DNA from: Anaspis maculata | Lineage: Eukaryota > Arthropoda > Insecta > Coleoptera > Scraptiidae | Length of the DNA: 64,000 bases | Reading direction: 5' to 3' | Assembly: GCA_949128115.1 (NCBI GenBank) | Contig: OX421966.1 | Coordinates: forward strand, 57,657,416 to 57,721,415 | In this document: positions 37,258 to 46,538 of the stretch, piece by piece | How the letters are laid out: each line of letters opens with the position of its first letter | How positions within the stretch are numbered: the stretch's first letter is position 1 | Translations under genes and position numbers: made by a program | Notes under the pieces: model-generated | The model's database searches: none | Told to the model about the DNA's origin: nothing | Seen by the model: the letters and a program-made list of their open reading frames with translations, nothing else

Positions 37258-37514
37258 TGTAGCAAGCGCTCCTAATCTGCCGCCACTGGTCGCCGCGCAA
37301 ACGCCCATGATCCGCCGCCACTGGGCGCTGGCAGAAAGGGAGCACCGATAACCGACCCGTCGGCGCGAGCCGGCATTCTTCATGGGACGGGAGTCGAAAG
37401 CGAGCGTGTCGTTGCCGCTCAAAACTCTTTCCATTTCATTACAATTTCCATTATTTTGTTCATTATTTGTTTTTACCAAAGTTTCCGTTGAATAAAAAGC
37501 GTAAAATCGTAACA
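37258..37514 (+). repeat. 5' LTR
   Basis: Starts TGTAGCAAGCGC and ends AATCGTAACA (TG..CA). The AATAAA-type signal GAATAAAAAG lies about 20 bp from the end. GC-rich first half, AT-rich second half. Confidence 0.96.
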
Positions 37515-38183
37515 ATTGTCGCCCAACTCGAGGCCGAAGACGACCCCAGAGATCGCCGAAACTCCTAGACGCTCCCCAAGCCAACACAGACCACAGCAGG
37601 CAAGCACCGGCCCCCCGCTGCCCGGAGGACGACGAATCGAGAATCGCAGTAAGCACGCATTTTTGTTAGAAAATCTACAAATAGCCATAGTGCCCGAACG
37701 TTTCGCATTCGTTCTTTTCGAAAATATATCGCGATCGTCACTGCACGCGTTTCATCCGATTTCTCAATTCGATTCGCGAGGCACACGTGTGCTGGACTTG
37801 TTGTTGTTCCTGTTGCCGCCTGAGTCACCGTGCGTGCTTTTTCCGCAAAACAATCGCGCGCTCCCAGAAGAACACACGTAGGTACATACTATACAAAAAA
37901 CCCGTGCAGGAATACCGCATGACGTCACCTTCTCTCGCTGCAAAAGCGCATCGTCGCAAGGTTCCTTCAATTTTGTTTCGCACACCTACCGTTCAAATTG
38001 AAAATACGCCAGGACCGTACCGCAGTTTTCATTGCTCGAAAATCGACGTCCAACCTCACCGAAACGGTGCATCGTCGCAGAATTTTCGCCCTGTTATTTG
38101 CGCACAACTCCTAAATCAATTCAAGAACCGAACTCGCCACTGAAATTTCGAGATTTTGGTAGAATTCGCGTTTTCATAGCGCC
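37515..38183 (+). other. Leader with probable primer-binding site
   Basis: Just inside the LTR, TTGTCGCCCAACTCGAGG resembles a tRNA-Lys-type primer site (TTGGCGCCCAAC) with a G-to-T change; this is tentative. The remaining 640 bp has only overlapping short frames. Confidence 0.5.
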
Positions 38184-41100
38184 ATGCCGCCCAAAAATAG
38201 AAAACGCCAGAGCGACGATTTCTCGGAATCATCACAGTCACCTCTCGCAATGTCCCAAGAACAATTCGCGGCACTCTTGCAAACCGTTCAGAGGGCCGTG
38301 ACAGAGCAAGTTACTCAACAAATTGTTGCACCTACGCCAACTAACGCCTCTGCGGCTGTGATTCCCGTGCGTCACGGATCTTTTGCGAAATGCACGACAA
38401 GATTTGATGGCCGGAAAGATAGCGATGTTGACGCGTTTATTGACACGATTTCGACGTACAAAGAAATCACGGATGTCACTGATGAGAACGCTTTAAAGGG
38501 ATTATCGCTCGTGCTGACTGAACAAGCAGCTACTTGGTATCAAGGGGTGAAGGACACATTCGCAAATTGGGATGAAGCCTTGTTATCCCTAAGACACACG
38601 TTTGGACCTAAGAAAGCTCCACATCGCGTATACCGTGAGCTTTTTTCGCATGAGCAGAGCGCCGACGAGAAAACCGACGCGTTTGTCAGTAAGTCACGAG
38701 CCTTACTGGCCCAGCTTCCTAAAGGAACCTTAACCGAAACGGTTCAGCTGGACATGGTTTACGGGTTATTGACGTCACGTCTTCGCAGACATCTTCCCAG
38801 AGACAAAGTAACGAATTTCAAAGAATTACTTGACGAAGCTCGCCGCATCGAAGAGAGTCTAGACGAAGAAGATCTTCAACAAGAACCCAGGTCAAATCTA
38901 CCAGCGAAAAGCAGACCCAAATGCGGATTCTGTCATAGTTTTGGGCACACGCAGCAAGAGTGTCGAAAATTCGCACGCTCTAAAGAAAAGCCCAAAGCAG
39001 ATTACCAAAAGGATACACACCGGCCGGCTCCTACTTCAGCCATAAAGTGTTATGGATGCGGTGCTGCCAACGTATTCCGGAAGGATTGCACAGCGTGCAA
39101 TCGAAAGAAAACCCACCCATCAGAAAACACAGTTAAAGATCATAAAGAATTTTGCACTCTCGACGTTCCACTCTCTGAGGAGTTTGGAGGAAGAAACCGA
39201 CCCATCCTAGAAATTGAGGTCATGGGTTGTCAGGGCACCGCCTGTATCGACACGGGAGCGAAACAAAGTGTCGCAAGTCATTCTCTTTACGCCTTACTGA
39301 AGAGTCACGGAGCAGTTTTTGAGAAGAGGTCAATCAAGATCGGATTAGCTGATGGTTCAAGAAGAAGTACATTCGTCGAAATTACCCGAGTCGAAGTAAC
39401 ACTGGAGGGTAGGTCGATCATGACCCAATTCATCAGTTTTCCCAACGCCACGGAAAATGTCACTCTGCTGGGAATCGATTTCATAGAAGATGCTAACCTG
39501 TCTTTCAACATTCCTCAACGAGCTTGGAAATTTGCAGACGAAGATGAGGTCTATGAATTTTGCTTAGAGCGAAAAACAGAAGTAACCACGCTAGGTACTC
39601 TGTGCATCTTGAGGAAGGGCGAGGGAGAAACTTTGACGAATGTAGAGCGAGAAAGGGTGAACGAGTTATTACAAGAAAATGTTGATATCTTTGGGCCAGG
39701 GGGAGAGCCTACTCCCTATGCCAAACATCACATTGAAACCGGTGATCATCTCCCAGTAGCTGTCCCGCCGTACAAGATGACGCCGCAGAAGAAAGAAGCT
39801 CTGAGAAAAGAATTGGACAAGATGCTTGAAGATGGCATAATCGAAGAATGCGAATCGCCGTATGCCGCACCAGTGGTGCTTGTTCCGAAAAAGGACGATA
39901 CTGTGAGAGTATGCATAGACTATCGCAAATTGAATTCAATAACCGTGAGAGATTCGTACCCCATGCCCCGGATAGAAGATATCCTCCACATGGCGAAGCG
40001 TACCCCATTCATGACAACGATAGACTTACGGTCAGGGTACTGGCAGATCGTAGTGCGCCCTTGCGACAGGGATAAAACAGCGTTTGTATGCCCCTTCGGA
40101 ATGTACCGCTTCATCCGTATGCCGTTCGGTCTAAAGAATTCGGGAGCCACGTTTCAACGCCTTATGGATCGCTTTCGCGCAGGGTTGCCAGAGGTAGCAA
40201 TCTTCGCCTATTTGGATGACCTTATCGTCTTATCAACGGATTTGGAACAACATCTCATGGACTTGCGCGCTGTGTTCGGGAGACTTCGCAAGTTTTGCTT
40301 GCGTGCCAACCGCGACAAATGCAATTTCGCTTGTCAGCAAGTGGCCTATTTAGGACATTTCATCACCCCGGAGGGTATACAGACCAACCCCGGCAAGGTG
40401 TCGGCCATCACGAATATGCCCCCGCCGAAGAACGTCAAGCAATTACTGACCTTTTTGCAAACCGCCAGTTGGTTCCGGAGATTTATCCAAGACTTCTCTA
40501 AAGTTGCACAACCACTGACAGCTTTGACCAAGAAAAGCGCCGAGTGGAAGTGGGAAGAAGCACAGTCTCAAGCATTCGAAGAATTGAAAACTGCCTTGAC
40601 AACCGCCCCAATTTTGAGACAGGCCGATGAGGGGTTGCCGTATGTGATTCGCACGGACGCTAGCAACTATGCCATTGGAGCCGTGTTATTGCAGGGCGAG
40701 GGTGCTGATGAACGCCCAGTCGAATATGCGAGTAGGCTTCTCACGGATGCTGAGAAAAATTATTGCACCACGGAGCGTGAGGCGTTGGCTGTCAAGTGGG
40801 CATTGGAAAAGTTCTTGGGTTACGTGGAAAGCTCCGAGATCACCATTATAACTGATCACCAACCATTACGCTGGTTGATGACGATGAAATCACCAACAGG
40901 TAGACTTGCCCGTTGGGCGCTCTACTTGCAACAGTTTGACTTGAGAATCGTCCACACGCCTGGGAAGAGCAACGCAGTGGCAGATACGCTTTCGCGCCCC
41001 CCATTGGACGAAGATTCTCCTCGTAGCGAACTCTGTTCTTTCGTTGTGGATTTGCCCATCAAACAACCCAAAGAGATCAGAGAAGAGCAGTTGACGGATC

Positions 41101-42461
41101 CTGAAGTCAAGAAGATCATTGACGTTTTCGAGACAGTCGATCACCCTGACTTGACCAATTGGACGGCACGTGGTTACATGATGTGCACAGGGATCCTGTA
41201 TCGGTATCATCCTAACCAAGATGCCGACGACGCACAATTGGTAGTCCCCGAAGTGGCGAAACCTCGTGTGTTGAGAGAGTACCATGACACTCCGACATCC
41301 GGCCATCTCGGCGCAGAGAGAATGTACCAGAAAGTGGCCACCAGATACTACTGGGTTGGAATGAGAAAAGACATCGCTGAATATGTCAAAAATTGCATTG
41401 AGTGTCAGCGGTACAAACCATCAAATCTGAAACCAGCAGGATTATTGCGAACACCGGTCGCACTGCAACGTTTTGAAACCATTGCCATCGACCTTTTCGG
41501 TCCATTGCCACTCACTCAAGACGGTCTGCAGTGGATCTTCATCGTGGAGGATGTTACGAGCAAATGGGTTGAGCTGTTCGCACTGGAGAGGGCTACGGCC
41601 GAAGCATGTGCCCGGAAGTTGATCGACGAGGTCATACTGAGGTTCGGTACACCAAGGCGCGTCATCTCGGACAACGGACCTCAATTCGTGGGGGAGGTGA
41701 TGCAACTTACATCGTACTGCCTTGGGTTCGACCAAAGCCTCGTACCAGTGTACCACCCAGAAGCAAATCCGGTCGAGAGAAAAAACCGGGATTTGAAGAC
41801 GCAACTCGCGATTTTAGTCGGAAACGAACACTCGGAGTGGGCTGAGAAGCTACCCTCGATTCGATTCGCGATGAACACAGCGAAGTGCGCGACAGTGGGA
41901 CACTCGCCCGCGTATTTGACATTTGGACGCGAGCTACGCTGCCCGGATGACGTGCACCGCGATTTACGCGAAATTGTGACGCGAGAGAACTTTGTCGCGG
42001 AGATAGGACCGTATCTCAGCACTATGGCTACGACGCTTCAAACCGCTCGTAATAGTCAAGAAGTGGCTCAGGACAAAGCGAAAGGATACGCCGACCAGAA
42101 GAGGAGGATGACACCGCCATTCAAGGAGGGAGATCTGGTTCTGGTCAAGACGCACACACTCAGCAAAGCGTCACAAGGCACCACGTCGAAGTTCGCCCCT
42201 AAAAGGGACGGACCTTACAAAATATTAAAAGGCAAGACCCCTACAACTTATGAAGTTGCGAACGCAGATGGTACTGTCGTGAATTCTTATCACATTTCAG
42301 ATTTGACGCCGTACCATACGCCCATAGGAGCCGATGTACCATCTCCGGTGGTTCCTATACGAAAGAGAGGAAGACCCCGCAAACAACCTCAGCCATCTTC
42401 TGGACCTTCACCGAGGACGTCTGTTCGGTCCAGAGGGGGAGTCTGTAGCAAGCGCTCCTAA
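38184..42461 (+). CDS. gag-pol: Gag-Pol polyprotein of Ty3/Gypsy retrotransposon (1425 codons)
   Basis: A single frame encodes all proteins needed for retrotransposition. Residues about 70-230 form the Gag core (ATWYQGVKDTFANWDEAL). A CCHC knuckle CGFCHSFGHTQQEC lies near 250, then a second CYGCG..C-x2-C cluster, usual in this insect group. The protease has IDTGA near 354. Reverse transcriptase shows IDYRKLNSI near 578 and YLDD near 676. RNase H has RTDAS, EREAL and TDHQP (about 820-895). Integrase has the H-H-C-C finger (HDTPTSGHLG to CIEC, about 1034-1072), catalytic D in AIDLFGP near 1103, D in SDNGPQF near 1161 and E in NPVERKNRDLK near 1196. The C-terminus carries KRGRPRKQP, an AT-hook-like motif. 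Gag and Pol share one frame, so no frameshift signal is needed. All catalytic residues I looked for are present. The start has CGCCATGCC context. Confidence 0.96.
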   Translation: MPPKNRKRQSDDFSESSQSPLAMSQEQFAALLQTVQRAVTEQVTQQIVAPTPTNASAAVIPVRHGSFAKCTTRFDGRKDSDVDAFIDTISTYKEITDVTDENALKGLSLVLTEQAATWYQGVKDTFANWDEALLSLRHTFGPKKAPHRVYRELFSHEQSADEKTDAFVSKSRALLAQLPKGTLTETVQLDMVYGLLTSRLRRHLPRDKVTNFKELLDEARRIEESLDEEDLQQEPRSNLPAKSRPKCGFCHSFGHTQQECRKFARSKEKPKADYQKDTHRPAPTSAIKCYGCGAANVFRKDCTACNRKKTHPSENTVKDHKEFCTLDVPLSEEFGGRNRPILEIEVMGCQGTACIDTGAKQSVASHSLYALLKSHGAVFEKRSIKIGLADGSRRSTFVEITRVEVTLEGRSIMTQFISFPNATENVTLLGIDFIEDANLSFNIPQRAWKFADEDEVYEFCLERKTEVTTLGTLCILRKGEGETLTNVERERVNELLQENVDIFGPGGEPTPYAKHHIETGDHLPVAVPPYKMTPQKKEALRKELDKMLEDGIIEECESPYAAPVVLVPKKDDTVRVCIDYRKLNSITVRDSYPMPRIEDILHMAKRTPFMTTIDLRSGYWQIVVRPCDRDKTAFVCPFGMYRFIRMPFGLKNSGATFQRLMDRFRAGLPEVAIFAYLDDLIVLSTDLEQHLMDLRAVFGRLRKFCLRANRDKCNFACQQVAYLGHFITPEGIQTNPGKVSAITNMPPPKNVKQLLTFLQTASWFRRFIQDFSKVAQPLTALTKKSAEWKWEEAQSQAFEELKTALTTAPILRQADEGLPYVIRTDASNYAIGAVLLQGEGADERPVEYASRLLTDAEKNYCTTEREALAVKWALEKFLGYVESSEITIITDHQPLRWLMTMKSPTGRLARWALYLQQFDLRIVHTPGKSNAVADTLSRPPLDEDSPRSELCSFVVDLPIKQPKEIREEQLTDPEVKKIIDVFETVDHPDLTNWTARGYMMCTGILYRYHPNQDADDAQLVVPEVAKPRVLREYHDTPTSGHLGAERMYQKVATRYYWVGMRKDIAEYVKNCIECQRYKPSNLKPAGLLRTPVALQRFETIAIDLFGPLPLTQDGLQWIFIVEDVTSKWVELFALERATAEACARKLIDEVILRFGTPRRVISDNGPQFVGEVMQLTSYCLGFDQSLVPVYHPEANPVERKNRDLKTQLAILVGNEHSEWAEKLPSIRFAMNTAKCATVGHSPAYLTFGRELRCPDDVHRDLREIVTRENFVAEIGPYLSTMATTLQTARNSQEVAQDKAKGYADQKRRMTPPFKEGDLVLVKTHTLSKASQGTTSKFAPKRDGPYKILKGKTPTTYEVANADGTVVNSYHISDLTPYHTPIGADVPSPVVPIRKRGRPRKQPQPSSGPSPRTSVRSRGGVCSKRS
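42432..42443 (+). other. Polypurine tract
   Basis: AGAGGGGGAG immediately before the 3' LTR, the usual plus-strand priming site. It overlaps the final codons of gag-pol. Confidence 0.8.
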
Positions 42462-42700
42462 TCTGCCGCCACTGGTCGCCGCGCAAACGCCCATGATCCG
42501 CCGCCACTGGGCGCTGGCAGAAAAGGAGCACCGATAACCGACCCGTCGGCGCGAGCCGGCATTCTTCATGGGACGGGAGTCGAAAGCGAGCGTGTCGTTG
42601 CCGCTCAAAACTCTTTCCATTTCATTACAATTTCCATTATTTTGTTCATTATTTGTTTTTACCAAAGTTTCCGTTGAATAAAAAGCGTAAAATCGTAACA
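42444..42700 (+). repeat. 3' LTR
   Basis: 257 bp, one difference from the 5' LTR. The gag-pol stop codon falls within it, at 42459-42461. Confidence 0.96.
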
Positions 42701-42813
42701 AAATGAGATTTCTCGAGAAATCTTCATGCTATAGTTGCGGTGATGGTCTTAAACTCTTTTTCTTGAACCGAAAATTAGGAATATAGAGTCAAAAACGTCA
42801 CATTGTACACATA

Positions 42814-43404
42814 CAGGGTGTACTGAGAGAATCAAATCAGATCAGAGAAATTTCACATAATATTTCTTCGATTTAGCCTATATGCGACACTCTAAGCACC
42901 TATCACGAGTCAAATATCAATGCATATGCATTTGCTCTGTCAGCTTCATTCGATACACCAAAGAAGTGATCAGTTCACAGCTTTACTGTAAAATATTTTG
43001 AAGGCCCACTGAAATCATCAAAATTTACAGTAGCAAGAAATGTATGGACAGTATATTATATACCAAGAGACCAAAGCGAATGTTTAATTTTGGAATTTGG
43101 ACCCAAAGAGCCATCGAGCAACAAATTCCACCCAAGGGATCAAAAATTCACTTTGATTCCATGGTATATAATATACTGTTACATGCATTTCTTGCTACTG
43201 TAGATTTTGATGATTCCAGAGGGCCTTCAAAACATTTTACAGGAAAGCTGTGAGCTGACCACTTCCTAAGTGTATCAAGTGAAGCTTACAGAGCAATGCA
43301 TTTTGATATTGGACTCGTGATAAGTGCTTAGAGTTTCGCATAGGCTGAATCGAAGAAATATCTCAAATTTCTCTGATCTGATTTGATTCTCTCAGTACAC
43401 CCTG
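42814..43404. mobile_element. CAGGGTG palindrome element C, TA-flanked
   Basis: 591 bp, ends CAGGGTGTACTGAGAGAATC and inverted match, with TA on both sides (42812-42813, 43405-43406). Arms of about 290 bp pair through ATATTTCTTCGATT, TAAGCACT and CAGTATATTATATACCA, with a small loop. It is inserted in the left arm of the 11-kb foldback; the other arm has no such insertion. Confidence 0.9.
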
Positions 43405-43990
43405 TAGGTATAAGCACAGAATAGAAATAAGTGCTTCGCACAGAAGCCGCACTCCGGTCGGCTCCTTTGATGTTTTCGGTTTACCGCCAGGGACCTTGAG
43501 CACTACTGATTTAAAAGGCCCATCGTCTATGCTCGGCACACTCGTGATGTTCCGTCGATGTGTGCGATGCCATTGGCGGGTTGGCGCCCGCTCAAGCTAT
43601 GACAGTTGTATGTTTGTGTTGTTTGTTGACAAGAGCCGCTTTCCATTCAAGTGATCCATCTACCCGGACTAACTCCATCTGATCCGACACGCCCATTTCC
43701 TGTTCCATTCGTGTAAACTGAACTACTCTGCACGACTACGAAGTGATCCGAATTTTGCTTTCCCCCGTCCCCTCGTGCACCACCTTTTTGGCGCGGAGTA
43801 ACAAGCTCATGTGTGGTGGGGATAGTGTATAGGCGGTAATATTTTGAATTATTTCACGTATTTGAGGTTAGATATTTTCCACGAGTCCGGTCAGCTCAGT
43901 TGTATGCGTTACTGCTGTAAGTGCTGTTGCTCACTGCCAGAGACAAGCTAAAAGTGTGGTTACGGTAGTGCCGAAAGAAGTGGGAGCAAA

Positions 43991-45157
43991 ATGGAAAATA
44001 TATTACCCATGGAAGTGACGGATGTGGTGGATGATCTATATATCTTGAAATCTTTGGGTACGTACTTTTGCGCTCTGTCTTGAATGTTGAATGCAGCAGC
44101 TAAAATATTTTTGTTGTTTTACAGATCGCAAGCATGCACTGAAGTTGCCAGTTGGCACAGTTGAGATGGTCAATAATACCATAATAAAGATACAAACCGA
44201 TGGTGGCATCACTCGGACCATCCAGCTAATTATTCCAGACGACAATAACGTTTTGAATGGTAATAAGCATACCTAATTTCCAAGTGGGTACTTGATAACA
44301 TGTCAATATTTTTGCAGATAATAGATTATAATAGAATCAGTCCACCACCTGAGATGCATGCAGAAATTGGTCAAGCATGGACACCAGGGATTTCTGATGT
44401 GGAAGAAAAGGAAAATGGGGTTGGTACACTGAATACTTCATTCAGACCCGAGCTCAGAGCTGCAGAGTCCCATAGCTGGACCTACGATGAGACAATATGC
44501 CTCATCAATTCCATGGCGTCTCATCAAGATGATATGAATCACGCCAAAAAACGAACATTTGTATTTACAAATATATGTGAAGATATGTTGAGTCAGGGCT
44601 TCGCAGTAAGTAGTGCCAACTGCCAAAGTAAATGGAAGAACTTACTGCGAAGCTACAAAGCTGCGAAAGACAATAAGAACAAAACTGGCCGGGGTCCTTC
44701 AAGGTTCCATTTCTTTGAGCAAATGGACGACATACTAGGGGAGAAGCCAAGCAACCAATGCACACATGCGCTGGAGTCGAGCACTTTAGTAAACTTGACA
44801 GTGAATGATCCCGCAGATGAAAAATCAAGTGAAATTGATGTGTCATCAAATGATGAAATTGTGTCGCCCCCTCCGGTCAAGCAGAATCCAAAAAAAAGAG
44901 GCTTGCGCGCGAACTCCAACATGGAGTCCTTCAAAAAAATTAAAGAAGAGGAACACCGTGCCAAACAAGAACGCCATGAAGAGCGAATGAGTATCCAACG
45001 TGAAAAGCTTGCAGTGGAAAAAAAAAAAATCAGTCTTTTAAAACAACTGCTGGAAAAGCCGAAATATAATAGTTTTCAGATTTTTTATTATTATAAATAT
45101 ATTCATTACAAAATGACAATTGTATACAGGGGCCAGTGGGCAATTATTTTTTTTTAG
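43991..45157 (+). CDS. Harbinger-associated Myb/SANT-like (trihelix) DNA-binding protein, 3 exons, apparently intact
   Basis: In this superfamily the second protein binds the sub-terminal DNA and helps bring the transposase into the nucleus. I read exons 43991-44057, 44125-44259 and 44325-45157, about 345 residues. Donors are GTACGT and GTAATA; acceptors end ACAG and ATAG, all in phase 1. The CAG at 44315-44317 is rejected as last acceptor because it brings in an immediate stop, whereas the AG at 44323-44324 joins in frame. The Myb/SANT-like domain spans about residues 117-205 (SWTYDETICLINSM, CQSKWKNLLRSYKAAK, FEQMDDIL). A basic stretch NPKKRG follows. A charged coiled coil (KIKEEEHRAKQERHEERM) lies near 270-315. 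No stop or frameshift is visible. The exact C-terminus could differ if a 3' intron exists. Expression cannot be judged. Confidence 0.82.
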
Positions 45158-45262
45158 TCCATGTATAATGTATAATTATTATTTGACTGTGCATTCAAGA
45201 AATACTTAAATATTTATCCAAGTGTAAATACAATGTACGCTGTTGCTATAAATCTTTAACCA

Positions 45263-46538
45263 TTACTGTGGGAACATTTTTGAAAAAACCTCCTCTCGTC
45301 TACTGTTGGTAACAATGTAATCAGCCCAGGCTTCTGGCACAGCATTTACTTGATCAGTGACATCAAAAGGTTCAATAAAAGTGTTGTCTTTGTACACTTC
45401 ACAAATGTTATGCAATACACAACACACCATCACGATTTTAACAGTGGTATTGATATCTAAATTATCAATATGTTGCAGTCTTCTGAACCTACCCTTTAGC
45501 AGGCCGAATGTACCTATGCTCTACTACAATTCTGCAAGAGGAATGCCTAAAATTAAACAACTTTTGATTTGCTGATAACGCGCCGTTGTCTTTGTATGGT
45601 GGAACCAACCATTTCAGAGATGGATAAGCTGAATCTCCCAGAATAAAATATTTGCCGAAAAAGTTGTCATTGTCTTGTCCCTTCGAGTAGATGCTAGATT
45701 TTCTTAAAAGCCGGGCATCATGTATAGAGCCAGGTTCACCACAATACACATCTAAAAACCGTTTACGATGGTCTACAATCCCCTGAATCAAAACACTATG
45801 GTATTTGTTTCGATTAACATACACTTCTTCATGTTTCACGGGTCTTCGAATCCTAACATGACATCCATCGATTGCGCCAACAATGTTTTCAATATGTTGT
45901 CTAGTCTTGAAAGCTGCACTTATTTCTTCATATTGAGGAACAGTTGGCCATTTGATGAATTCAGTGCGTAAACTCAATATAAAGTCCAGAACTCTTATCA
46001 AAGTCCGATGTGCTGAACTTAGAGATACTCCGAATCGATCAGATATTTGGCGAAAGGTTTCGGTGTTACTGAGGTACCATAATGTCAGAAGAAAAGCCTT
46101 TTCACTGGTTATTTTTTCTCGGCCATCATGGTGACTGGGTATAGAACCACTCGCTTCAAGTCGATCTGAGAAAATTCAAGTAAAGTACCTAGTGAATGAT
46201 GAAATATTATATTCTACCAACCTATTAGAACATATACAACAGGCCTGGATATTCGGAAGTGGGACTGAAATACTTCATCTGTGTAATTTGCCACAGTTTT
46301 TTCAACGAAGTTTTCAATCCGGGATATTTAAATTCTTTCTTGAATTAACTTCATTTCAGTGTCATCATCTTCAGTGTCACTGCTTTCTTCACTCTCACTT
46401 TCGGAGGACAAGGTACTCGATAAAGCGTCCTAATAATAAAATAACGTGTTTATATTGGGTTCAGGAATATTGTAGATAAAGTATGGACTTCAATTATATG
46501 AAATCAAAGCTTACCAGTAAAAGTTTACGTTTGTTCAT
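45263..46538 (-). pseudogene. PIF/Harbinger DDE transposase, 3 exons, one stop and one 4-nt frameshift
   Basis: This enzyme cuts and rejoins the element's ends. Exons on the minus strand are 46538-46515 (ATG, 8 codons), 46429-46222 and 46165-45263, about 378 codons, the usual length for HARBI1-like proteins. Donors are GTAAGC and GTTGGT; acceptors are TTAG and TCAG, and the phases agree. The catalytic triad is visible: D in GAIDGCHVRI (45869), D in LGDSAYPSL (45635) and E in VVEH (45521). GEPGSIHDARLL is also typical. Two lesions: an in-frame TAA at 46328-46330 in exon 2, and a net +4 insertion best placed as GGTA (45511-45514) right after VVEH. Reading resumes in the shifted frame with FGLLKGRFRRLQHID and runs to the stop. 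Without these two changes the frame is open throughout. Confidence 0.88.

Larger units (their letters stand above)
37258..42700 (+). mobile_element. Young, apparently complete Ty3/Gypsy LTR retrotransposon
   Basis: 5443 bp: LTRs of 257 bp at both ends that differ at one position by eye (GAAAGGGAG versus GAAAAGGAG), a leader, one long gag-pol frame and a purine-rich tract. The duplication is AAAT (37254-37257, 42701-42704). The other foldback arm keeps the empty site TTCAAAATGAGATT. Near-identical LTRs and an unbroken frame point to recent insertion. Confidence 0.96.

Noticed and set aside
37787..38143. A leader ORF in the Gypsy element
   Set aside because: Overlapping frames on both strands in the untranslated leader, no domain; gag-pol starts clearly at 38184.
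44300..45157. Starting the Myb-like protein at the ATG at 44300
   Set aside because: That ATG lies in the intron just upstream of the acceptor; two in-phase exons from 43991 join at 44325 with good splice signals.
45489..46001. Taking the 170-codon minus frame alone as the Harbinger transposase
   Set aside because: It is only the middle of a three-exon gene; in-phase exons lie upstream and the true C-terminus follows the frameshift.
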